A stretch of 7,736 bases of DNA, taken from an uncultured Clostridia bacterium. Its GTDB lineage: Bacteria > Bacillota > Clostridia > Oscillospirales > Ruminococcaceae. The stretch spans positions 1-7,736 of the forward strand of contig CANRPG010000088.1 of the NCBI GenBank assembly GCA_947632425.1, in the 5' to 3' direction. The translations under genes were made by a program, and so were the position numbers. The notes beneath the pieces are model-generated. The model saw only the letters and a list, made by a program, of their open reading frames with translations, was not told the origin of the DNA and did no database searches. Below, piece after piece: positions 1 to 5,561 of this stretch; within the stretch, counting starts at the first letter, position 1; each line of letters starts with the position of its first letter.

Positions 1-21
1 AGGCTCTCTCTTGCAGAGCCT
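1..21. repeat. Short inverted repeat at window edge
   Basis: Arms AGGCTCT (1-7) and AGAGCCT (15-21) are perfect complements around a 7-base loop. The structure begins at the first base of the window, so it may extend further left. The loop and right arm contain CTCTTGCAGAGC, which returns at 64-75 on the far side of the next hairpin. It could be the end of a terminator for an upstream gene or part of a dispersed repeat; no T-run follows it. Confidence 0.5.
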
Positions 22-27
22 CTCCTC

Positions 28-58
28 TGCTAAAACAGTCCACAGGACTGTTTTAGCA
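28..58. repeat. Perfect 14-bp stem hairpin
   Basis: The arm at 28-41 (TGCTAAAACAGTCC) pairs perfectly with 45-58 around the three-base loop ACA. It is the strongest hairpin in the window. It is not followed by a clear T-run (CATTCACC instead), so a standard intrinsic terminator is not clearly supported. It is bracketed by the direct repeat CTCTTGCAGAGC (8-19 and 64-75), which makes a dispersed palindromic element or a processed RNA structure plausible. Confidence 0.75.
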
Positions 59-88
59 TTCACCTCTTGCAGAGCGCACGTTGTGTTT

Positions 89-107
89 TGTGGGGCGCCG
101 CCCCACA
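89..107. repeat. GC-rich palindrome
   Basis: TGTGGGGCG (89-97) and CGCCCCACA (99-107) are exact complements around a single C at 98. In RNA the likely form is a shorter stem with a five-base loop. It is followed immediately by the hairpin at 113-134, so the pair may act as one double-hairpin unit. Confidence 0.65.
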
Positions 108-112
108 CCCTG

Positions 113-134
113 CAAGCCTTTTGAAAAAGACTTG
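113..134. repeat. Imperfect hairpin with A/T-rich inner stem
   Basis: CAAGCCTTTT (113-122) pairs with AAAAGACTTG (125-134) around GA with one C-A mismatch (117/130). An A/T-rich stretch follows on the + strand (139-152). It could terminate transcription weakly, but the absence of an uninterrupted T-run makes this uncertain. Confidence 0.55.
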
Positions 135-173
135 ACCGAAAACTTTTATTTTCTTGACAAGAATTTAAAATAC

Positions 174-187
174 GCGGCTTTAGCCGC
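174..187. repeat. Short GC-rich inverted repeat
   Basis: GCGGCT (174-179) and AGCCGC (182-187) pair around TT. A smaller palindrome, TTCTTG-A-CAAGAA, lies just before it at 151-163. Their function is unknown. They are recorded because they continue the palindrome series of this intergenic region. Confidence 0.45.
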
Positions 188-203
188 ACCTTAACTCTAA
201 ACT

Positions 204-231
204 ATTCATTATTCATTATTCACTATTCACC
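204..231 (+). repeat. Tandem heptamer block, four units
   Basis: Four head-to-tail 7-base units are visible: ATTCATT (204-210), ATTCATT (211-217), ATTCACT (218-224) and ATTCACC (225-231). A second block of the same family lies at 295-315. The pattern resembles the short tandemly repeated heptanucleotide elements described in other bacteria; that comparison is inference. Confidence 0.8.
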
Positions 232-236
232 ACACG

Positions 237-262
237 TTGACCGCCTGCAAGCAGTCGGTCAA
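237..262. repeat. Imperfect 12-bp inverted repeat
   Basis: TTGACCGCCTGC (237-248) and GCAGTCGGTCAA (251-262) are complementary except for one mismatch (244/255), around AA. It lies directly between the two heptamer blocks and shares CCTGCAAGC with the hairpin region at 109-117. Confidence 0.6.
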
Positions 263-267
263 GTGCA

Positions 268-292
268 GAAGAACCCTCTGCGAGGCTTCTTC
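268..292. repeat. Imperfect 11-bp stem hairpin
   Basis: GAAGAACCCTC (268-278) pairs with GAGGCTTCTTC (282-292) around the loop TGC, with one C-C mismatch (274/286). It lies about 80 bases before the ddl start codon, so it may be in the ddl leader if transcription starts upstream. There is no T-run after it. Confidence 0.55.
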
Positions 293-294
293 CC

Positions 295-315
295 ATTCAT
301 TATTCACTATTCACT
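295..315 (+). repeat. Tandem heptamer block, three units
   Basis: Units ATTCATT (295-301), ATTCACT (302-308) and ATTCACT (309-315) repeat head to tail, followed by AATTC. They are the same family and orientation as the block at 204-231. Confidence 0.75.
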
Positions 316-361
316 AATTCTGCTGCTGCAACACTCATTCATAAATATATACAAAGAAATC

Positions 362-366
362 GGAGG
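362..366 (+). promoter_or_regulatory. Ribosome binding site of ddl
   Basis: GGAGG lies seven bases before ATG 374. It decides the start of ddl in favour of 374 over the in-frame GTG at 263, whose extra 37 residues would be encoded by repeat DNA. Confidence 0.85.
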
Positions 367-373
367 CATTGAA

Positions 374-1444
374 ATGGCAAAGAAAAGAGTCGCAGTGATA
401 TTCGGCGGAAGATCAAACGAGCACGATATTTCGCTCATTTCCGCATCGTATATCATAAACAACATTCCTCGCGACAAGTACGAAGTAATTATGGTGGGCA
501 TCACCAAAAAAGGACGCTGGCTGCACTATATCGGCAGCGTTGAGGAGATAAAAAACGGCAAGTGGGTAGAGCACAGTGATAACGTGCCCTGCATTTTAAG
601 CCCCGACCCATTAGATCGAGGCTTCATTGAGACCATGCCCGACGGCGAGGTCAGCAGACTGAAAGTAGACTGCATCTTCCCTGCCCTGCACGGCAAAAAC
701 GGCGAGGACGGCTCAATTCAAGGGCTCTTCCAGATGTCTCAGATACCCTACGTCGGCTGCGATATGCTCTCGTCAGCCTGCTGTATGGATAAAGAGTTCG
801 CGCACAGAATACTCGAAAGCGGCGGCATAAAAATGGCGAAATGGCTGCCCGTGCGCCTGCGCGACCTAGATAAACTTGACAAACGCTGCGAGGAGATAAC
901 AAAGCAGCTCAAGTTCCCGATATTTATAAAACCCTCGCGCTGCGGCTCGTCGGTGGGCATCTCAAAAGCGTATGATATAAAACAGCTGCGAGAGGGCATT
1001 CAGACCGCATTTTCGCACGATACCAAAGTTCTCGTTGAGCAGGGTATCGAGGGCATCGAGTGCGAGTGCGCCGTTATGGGCAACGATAAACTCACCGTTT
1101 CCACCGTCGGCGAAATAATGCCTGCAAACGATTTTTACGACTACGAAGCAAAGTATACCGTGCCGCAGGAGCAGACCAAAATACCTGCCACTTTCGGTAA
1201 AGATGTAATAGAACAAATACGCGATACCGCCGACAAGGCCTACCGCCTTATAGGCTGCGAAGGTCTTGCCAGAGTTGACTTTTTCTACACCAGCGAGGGC
1301 GAAGTCGTGCTGAATGAAATAAACACCATGCCCGGTCATACCCCTATAAGCATGTACCCCAAGCTTATGGAAAACACCGGTATGCCGGCGCAGGAGGAAA
1401 TGGACAGACTCATCACCCTCGCCTTTGAAAGGACACAGCTATGA
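374..1444 (+). CDS. ddl: D-alanine--D-alanine ligase
   Basis: ATP-dependent ligase that joins two D-alanines to make the dipeptide that ends the peptidoglycan stem peptide; cytoplasmic. The 356-residue product has the usual family length. Visible landmarks are the N-terminal FGGRSNEHDIS (10-20, with the conserved Glu16), LHGKNGEDG (105-113), the ATP-grasp lysine in FIKPS (Lys186), the GSSVG loop (191-195), Glu222, the omega-loop DYEAKY (256-261), and the metal-binding set RVD (Asp302) and NEIN (Glu315, Asn317). The tyrosine of the YDYEAKY loop and SMYP at 326-329 are typical of D-Ala-D-Ala ligases rather than D-Ala-D-Lac enzymes, although the overall sequence also recalls VanG-like ligases. 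GHTPIS at 321-326 differs slightly from the more common GFTSIS. The stop codon overlaps the murI start in ATGA. The specificity call is inference from motifs. Confidence 0.95.
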   Translation: MAKKRVAVIFGGRSNEHDISLISASYIINNIPRDKYEVIMVGITKKGRWLHYIGSVEEIKNGKWVEHSDNVPCILSPDPLDRGFIETMPDGEVSRLKVDCIFPALHGKNGEDGSIQGLFQMSQIPYVGCDMLSSACCMDKEFAHRILESGGIKMAKWLPVRLRDLDKLDKRCEEITKQLKFPIFIKPSRCGSSVGISKAYDIKQLREGIQTAFSHDTKVLVEQGIEGIECECAVMGNDKLTVSTVGEIMPANDFYDYEAKYTVPQEQTKIPATFGKDVIEQIRDTADKAYRLIGCEGLARVDFFYTSEGEVVLNEINTMPGHTPISMYPKLMENTGMPAQEEMDRLITLAFERTQL

Positions 1445-2259
1445 CAGCGGCTAACAGACCTATAGGAGTGTTCGATTCGGGTATAGGCGGTCTTACCTGC
1501 CTTAAAGAACTCAAAGAGCTGCTGCCCCATGAAGATATAGTCTACCTCGGCGATACAGCGCGTGTGCCATACGGCACCAAAAGCCGTGAAACAATAGCAG
1601 GGTATGCACGGCAGGATATAGCTTTTCTGAAAAAATTCGATGTAAAACTTGTCCTCGTCGCCTGCGGTACAGTTTCTTCCGTTATGGAAAGCGTACCGAT
1701 ATTTGAAGGCAGCGGCGTTGAAAATTACAGCGGCGTTATTTCCCCTGCCGTAAGCGCCGCGGTCAGGGCTACAAAAAACGGCAGAATAGGCGTTATCGGT
1801 ACGCCTGCCACAGTGCGCAGTCAGTGCTACACAAACGCCATAAAGGCAATAGATGTAAGTATTCAGGTCTTTTCGCGCGCCTGCCCTATGTTCGTCCCGC
1901 TCGTTGAAAACGGCTATACCGACAGAGAAAACAAAGTAACGCGCCTTATCGCAGATGAATATTTAAGCGAAATGGTCAAAGAGAATGTAGATACCCTTAT
2001 CATGGGCTGTACCCACTATCCGCTGCTTAAAGATATTTTTTCGGATATAATGGGCGGCGGCGTTTCGCTTATCTCACCGGGGGCAGAGGCAGCAAAATAT
2101 GCGCTTTCTCTGCTTTCAGAAAAGAACCTTCTCAGCGATAAGACCTCGGGCGGCTCGTGCAGCCTCTACTGTACCGACAGCGAAGAACTTTTTGCCGACA
2201 ACGTTGCCTCATTTCTGGGCAGCGATATAAACGCATCAGTAAAAAAGTGTATTCTTTGA
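1441..2259 (+). CDS. murI: Glutamate racemase
   Basis: Cofactor-independent racemase converting L-glutamate to the D-glutamate used by MurD in peptidoglycan synthesis; cytoplasmic. The 272-residue product has the normal family length. Visible motifs are GVFDSGIGGLT (9-19, Asp12 and Ser13), LGDTARVPYG (36-45), the first catalytic cysteine Cys75 in VACGTVSS, GVIGTPATV (117-125), FVPLVE (151-156), and the second catalytic cysteine Cys190 in MGCTHYPLL. In most family members the first motif reads CNT; here the asparagine is glycine (Gly76, codon 1666-1668). The family Asn contacts the substrate, so the change is notable, though it may be a lineage variant. The start at 1441 overlaps the ddl stop by four bases, suggesting translational coupling of the two wall-precursor enzymes. 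Confidence 0.94.
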   Translation: MTAANRPIGVFDSGIGGLTCLKELKELLPHEDIVYLGDTARVPYGTKSRETIAGYARQDIAFLKKFDVKLVLVACGTVSSVMESVPIFEGSGVENYSGVISPAVSAAVRATKNGRIGVIGTPATVRSQCYTNAIKAIDVSIQVFSRACPMFVPLVENGYTDRENKVTRLIADEYLSEMVKENVDTLIMGCTHYPLLKDIFSDIMGGGVSLISPGAEAAKYALSLLSEKNLLSDKTSGGSCSLYCTDSEELFADNVASFLGSDINASVKKCIL

Positions 2260-2279
2260 TATAAGGAGTTACCACGCAA

Positions 2280-2738
2280 ATGAACAACAGACCGCAAAGA
2301 TGTTTGATACACCTCGAAAGCACCCAGCGCGATGAAGAAGGCGTTTCAAGCATGAAAATAGACAGCGACGGCGAGCTTCTCCTGACAAGCAGCGGCTGCG
2401 AGATAACATATGACGAAGTAATGGATCAGTCGTTTGGCGAAACGCAGGTGCGTATCACGGTCAGCAAGCGTGGGGGCGATACCTACGTTATATTGCAGCG
2501 CGGTGTGGGCGGCGCTTCCAAGCTTATTTTAGAAAGCGGCAAACGCCACATCAGCAACTATGTCACACCGTTCGGCGCGCTGAATTTTTACGTCACCACA
2601 AGCAATATCAGATACGATTTTGACGGCAAGCACCTCACTCTGGATCTCACCTATACTTTAGAACTGGGCAACGTCGCGGCAGGAGAGTTTTCTATCGCTC
2701 TCACCGCAGATATACGGAATAATACAAGATCACGATAA
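2280..2738 (+). CDS. DUF1934 (YwiB-like) beta-barrel domain protein
   Basis: A 152-residue protein resembling the DUF1934 family, which includes Bacillus YwiB; its biochemical role is not known to me. The family signature is a run of beta strands with GASKLILESGKRHISNYVTP (78-97), followed by a strand-rich block LNFYVTT (101-107) and an acidic-glycine turn before the final strands (111-146). There is no signal peptide or membrane segment, so it is probably cytoplasmic. AAGGAG at 2263-2268 lies 11 bases before ATG 2280. An internal ATG exists at 2353, but starting there would cut off the N-terminal strand LIHLEST, so 2280 is preferred. It follows murI by 20 bases. Position next to cell-wall or tRNA-related genes is common for such small proteins, but no function can be concluded. 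Confidence 0.82.
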   Translation: MNNRPQRCLIHLESTQRDEEGVSSMKIDSDGELLLTSSGCEITYDEVMDQSFGETQVRITVSKRGGDTYVILQRGVGGASKLILESGKRHISNYVTPFGALNFYVTTSNIRYDFDGKHLTLDLTYTLELGNVAAGEFSIALTADIRNNTRSR

Positions 2739-2763
2739 ACATTATTTTGAAAGGAAATGAAAA

Positions 2764-3705
2764 ATGGACGACAGTCAAATACCGCGAGGCAGCGCGCTGC
2801 CACCCCTTATGACATCCGAAAAAGCAGGCGTTATCACCACTCTGGGCGAACCCTGCGAACCTTTCGGCGAACTCAGCTTTTTTAAGATGACCGACGTTTT
2901 TTACGATAAGGCTTATGCACTCGATGAAGAGGGCTGCGAATTTTTCCTGCTTGAGGATATGACCTCTCTCGCAGAGATCCGCGCAGCCGCCTTTGCCTGC
3001 CGCAGACTTGAAAAACCCATAGTCGCAGTTTTAGATGCCAAAGATGAGGACATCGAAACTATGGGCGGCGCAGAGCTTGCGTTTCTCATCTCGCTGCAAA
3101 ATATCGGCGTTTCGGCTCTGTGTATACGCTGTTGCAACAGCGATCATTTGGTCGAGCTTTTCACGCAGCTCTACCCCTACAGCCGCATACCGCTTATGGC
3201 AAAACTTTACGCAGGCAAAGTCAAGGTGCATCAGCTGCGTCAGCTTATTTCCGGCGGTGTTGATATGTTTGACTGCCGCGAAATATCGCAGGCTGAAATG
3301 CAGGTAGCAGCGGTCGAGCTTCGCCGCATAGGTGAGCGCGCGCAAAAGGAAGATATATCTTTCGTTGCCGCAAACGAGGAGCAGGCGTTCTTTCTCAGCC
3401 CCGAAAGCATGACCTTTTCGCCGCTTATAGATATAGAATGCGATATGGCAACCGAGCTTGTAGACCTTGAAGATGAATCTTACGACTGCATAAGCATAAT
3501 AATAACAGAATTTGACGACGGTTTTCGTTTCAGCCAGAATATGCACTATCTTTCAAGACCTATTATGTTCACTACCGAAAACCCCGAGGCTCTGCGAATG
3601 GCGCTTCAGTATTACAACGGCAGAGCGCTCGTGGACTCCAAATGCGGCATAGACGAAGAGACCCTTGAAAGCATAGCAAACGATATGGGAGCAATAATTT
3701 ATTAG
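2764..3705 (+). CDS. Degenerate MetH-like protein (homocysteine/pterin module remnant)
   Basis: The 313-residue product resembles parts of methionine synthase MetH but is much shorter than its Hcy plus pterin halves. Residues 23-190 follow the homocysteine methyltransferase barrel from the usual GPTGE..EPLGELSF region (here LGEPCEPFGELSF, 27-39), through FFLLEDMTSLAEI (60-72), where the family has the IIET motif, and ALCIRC (118-123), aligning with the GINC zinc cysteine. The family GGCCGTTP zinc motif is replaced by MFDCREIS (168-175), keeping one cysteine. The N-terminal barrel strands with the FDGAMGT motif are missing. Residues 263-312 look like a fragment of the pterin domain (TTENPEALRMALQYYNGRALVDS, 270-292). 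A start at 2764 has AAGGAA seven bases upstream. The frame is intact and gene-like, so this is probably a maintained divergent protein, not a fresh pseudogene. Ordinary methyltransferase activity seems unlikely. Confidence 0.8.
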   Translation: MDDSQIPRGSALPPLMTSEKAGVITTLGEPCEPFGELSFFKMTDVFYDKAYALDEEGCEFFLLEDMTSLAEIRAAAFACRRLEKPIVAVLDAKDEDIETMGGAELAFLISLQNIGVSALCIRCCNSDHLVELFTQLYPYSRIPLMAKLYAGKVKVHQLRQLISGGVDMFDCREISQAEMQVAAVELRRIGERAQKEDISFVAANEEQAFFLSPESMTFSPLIDIECDMATELVDLEDESYDCISIIITEFDDGFRFSQNMHYLSRPIMFTTENPEALRMALQYYNGRALVDSKCGIDEETLESIANDMGAIIY

Positions 3706-3717
3706 GGCGGTGTGAGT

Positions 3718-4341
3718 ATGTTCAACAAAAGAGGACTTATAAAAATTTCGGCTCTTCTTATGGCTGCGCTTGTGATACTCGCTGCGGCTGTAGTGGTTTT
3801 TCAGTACAAACAAGTGGACTACATCTTCAACGGCAAAATGGTAGCCGCAACGGTGGTAGAAGACCTCGGCGGCGATAGGGTGAAGGTCGTCTATGCCAGT
3901 GACGGCGGCGAGGAGATCTTCGCGAAAGCCATAGTTAAGCAAAATATCGCAAAAGGCGATAAACTCAACCTTTACTACAGCAAAAAGCACACCGACGTGC
4001 TCTACCAGATACCCAGCCGCTCAATGATAATAATGTTCGATATAGCTTTGCTTTTCGTAGAATTCTTAGGCTGGTCGCTCGTCATGCGCATACTCAAAAA
4101 ACTGCGCAAGTACAAAAAGCTCGAGAAAAAAGGCGTAAAAACGCAGGCAACGATAACGTCCGTCAAAAATACGAGCGGAGTTCTGGGCGCAGATATCGAG
4201 TTTACAGATACCGCCGGCGGCAAGCGCACGACCGTCTACTACCCCACCAGCGACATACCGAATGTGGGTGAATATTTGGACATCATCTATTACATTAAGC
4301 GCACAGGCAAAATAGTTTTCATAGTACCAAAGGACGAATAA
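3718..4341 (+). CDS. Two-helix membrane protein with duplicated DUF3592-like domain
   Basis: A 207-residue protein of no recognised enzymatic function. A membrane helix spans about 8-28 and a second about 102-123; each is followed by a similar soluble domain. Domain one (about 39-99) reads GKMVAATV, then YASDGGEE, then GDKLNLYYSKKHTDVLYQIP. Domain two (about 139-204) reads GVKTQATI, then EFTDTAGGKR, then GEYLDIIYYIKRTGKIVFIVP. The shared pattern indicates internal duplication and resembles DUF3592-type beta domains. With a charged Lys/Arg run (124-138) after helix two, domain two is probably cytoplasmic and domain one outside. The start ATG 3718 is preferred over GTG 3712 because the AGGG at 3704-3707 is 10 bases from it and only four from the GTG; using GTG would add two residues. 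Function unknown. Confidence 0.8.
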   Translation: MFNKRGLIKISALLMAALVILAAAVVVFQYKQVDYIFNGKMVAATVVEDLGGDRVKVVYASDGGEEIFAKAIVKQNIAKGDKLNLYYSKKHTDVLYQIPSRSMIIMFDIALLFVEFLGWSLVMRILKKLRKYKKLEKKGVKTQATITSVKNTSGVLGADIEFTDTAGGKRTTVYYPTSDIPNVGEYLDIIYYIKRTGKIVFIVPKDE

Positions 4342-4343
4342 GC

Positions 4344-5561
4344 ATGAAAAAGGAAGTAATTTTGAGGATAGCGGCGGTCGCGTTTTTTGGCGCGGCGTGC
4401 CTTTTCTGCGTCTATAAAACAGACAAAGCCGTTGCTGCCGTAAGGTTCGTATCATCGGCGTTTTTTCCTGTTGTTATAGGTCTTGCGGCTGCCTTTATAG
4501 TCAATATTCCTATGTCAGCGCTGGAGCGCCTTTATATCCGCATACGCGCTTCTCTCAAAAAAGAAAAATCCAATAAAACAGACAGTAAATCAAAAGGTAA
4601 AAAGTCCAAACTTTCGGACAAACAAATCACCCTTTCCGAAAATGAGCAAAGAATACTCCGCTCGTGCAGTATTGTAATTACCGTGCTTCTTATTGCAGGC
4701 GTGATAGCTTTTGTGCTTTTTCTCGTTATCCCCGAGCTTCGCGACAGTATGTCGTCACTCGGCGATGCAGCCGCGCAGCTTCCCGAAAAACTCTCCCAGC
4801 ACCGCGGCGACATCGAAGATTTTTCGCCTACGCTCGCCTATTATATCTTTGATTACGATAAATCGCAGCTTGCCGAAAAGGTCGCCAACTGGGCTGTAAA
4901 AGGCTCGCCGCTCGCTATCGACCTTGCGTTTCTTATAATAAAGTCAGCCGCCATGCTGGTCTACTATATCATAGCGGCGTTCATAATAATGGTAAGCGTT
5001 TTGAAAGAAAAAGACCGAATAATGGCGCAGACTAAAAAGTTTCTCGCCGCGCATTTCAACTGTGTCAAGCTCGAGCGCGTGTTTAAAGAACTGCGAAATA
5101 TCTCCTCGATCTTCTCCAGCTTCATCACCGGTCAGTGCCTCGAAGCATGCATACTAGGCCTTATGTTTCTCGTCTCCATGACTGTGCTGCGCTTCCCCTA
5201 TGCGCTCGTCGTAAGCTCGCTCATCACCGTCTCCGCGCTGATCCCCATATTCGGCGCGTTCATAGGTCTCGCTGTCGGCGTGGTACTTATCGTCATAGTG
5301 TCGCCCGTGAAAGCTATCTGGTTTGTAGTCCTGTTTTTTGTACTCCAACAGCTTGAGGGCAACCTCATCTACCCCAGAGTCGTCGGCGGCTCGGTGGGTC
5401 TGCCGCCCCTGTGGACTTTGCTTGCAGTAATCATCGGCGGCGATATGTTTGGCATTCTGGGCATGATATTTTTCATTCCCGTGTTCTCCGTAATTTATTC
5501 CGCCCTCTCGCAGATAGCTCACACCCATAAAGGAGGCAAGCGCAAAGTTGAAAGTACCTGA
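4344..5561 (+). CDS. AI-2E family transporter (PF01594-type membrane protein)
   Basis: A 405-residue polytopic membrane protein of the AI-2E family (TqsA/PerM/YdiK-type). Family members are linked to autoinducer-2 export, Na+/H+ antiport or unknown transport, so substrate is not assigned. Likely helices are at about 7-24, 37-55, 108-130, 190-220, 260-282, 287-320 (probably two), 324-335 and 357-390. Conserved family motifs are FITGQCLEACILG (260-272), ALIPIFGAFIG (298-308) and QQLEGNLIYPRVVG (335-348) followed by SVGLPPLW and GGDMFGILGM. Between helices two and three is a strongly basic, low-complexity loop (71-93, rich in Lys and Ser) that looks like an insertion and should be cytoplasmic. 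AAAGGA at 4329-4334 is nine bases before ATG 4344, just two bases after the previous stop. The 3' end overlaps tcdA by 14 bases. Confidence 0.92.
   Translation: MKKEVILRIAAVAFFGAACLFCVYKTDKAVAAVRFVSSAFFPVVIGLAAAFIVNIPMSALERLYIRIRASLKKEKSNKTDSKSKGKKSKLSDKQITLSENEQRILRSCSIVITVLLIAGVIAFVLFLVIPELRDSMSSLGDAAAQLPEKLSQHRGDIEDFSPTLAYYIFDYDKSQLAEKVANWAVKGSPLAIDLAFLIIKSAAMLVYYIIAAFIIMVSVLKEKDRIMAQTKKFLAAHFNCVKLERVFKELRNISSIFSSFITGQCLEACILGLMFLVSMTVLRFPYALVVSSLITVSALIPIFGAFIGLAVGVVLIVIVSPVKAIWFVVLFFVLQQLEGNLIYPRVVGGSVGLPPLWTLLAVIIGGDMFGILGMIFFIPVFSVIYSALSQIAHTHKGGKRKVEST
5531..5536 (+). promoter_or_regulatory. Ribosome binding site of tcdA
   Basis: AGGAGG lies inside the end of the AI-2E gene, 11 bases before TTG 5548. 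It supports an unusual TTG start for tcdA, since no ATG is available near the conserved N-terminus. Confidence 0.8.

Larger units (their letters stand above)
1..373. other. Repeat-rich intergenic region upstream of ddl
   Basis: No convincing coding region is present here. The stretch holds eight short inverted repeats (1-21, 28-58, 89-107, 113-134, 151-163, 174-187, 237-262, 268-292) and two blocks of tandem heptamers (204-231 and 295-315). Sub-motifs recur between them: CTCTTGCAGAGC occurs at 8-19 and 64-75, CCTGCAAGC at 109-117 and 244-252, and CTTGACCG at 131-138 is the reverse complement of 256-263. The promoter of the ddl operon should lie here or further left. I could not pick one with confidence: TTGACA at 154-159 has no good -10 at the right distance. 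The reading frame that runs into ddl from GTG 263 crosses a hairpin and a heptamer block and is not thought to be translated. Confidence 0.8.

Noticed and set aside
154..182. Promoter for the ddl operon with TTGACA at 154-159
   Set aside because: The region 16-18 bases downstream reads GCTTTA or similar, a poor -10, and overlaps a GC-rich hairpin. No better pair was found, so no promoter is called.
1..300. CRISPR array
   Set aside because: The repeats are short heptamers and diverse palindromes without regular spacers of 25-40 bases; no cas genes are present.
263..373. In-frame N-terminal extension of ddl from GTG 263 (37 extra residues)
   Set aside because: It is encoded by a hairpin and heptamer repeats, has no ribosome binding site and does not resemble the family. 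GGAGG before ATG 374 marks the real start.
374..1444. Ddl as a vancomycin-resistance (VanG-like or VanA-like) ligase
   Set aside because: It shares LHGKNGEDG and general similarity with VanG, but the YDYEAKY loop and SMYP segment are those of D-Ala-D-Ala ligases, and no vanH, vanX, vanT or vanRS genes are nearby.
3031..3990. Long open frames on the minus strand (3031-3546 and 3553-3990)
   Set aside because: They lie antisense to well-supported genes and have low-complexity, unfamiliar translations with no family resemblance; they arise from codon bias of the + strand genes.
5154..5528. Minus-strand open frame antisense to the AI-2E gene
   Set aside because: The translation is rich in charged residues mirroring hydrophobic codons on the other strand. 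It has no ribosome binding site or recognisable domain.
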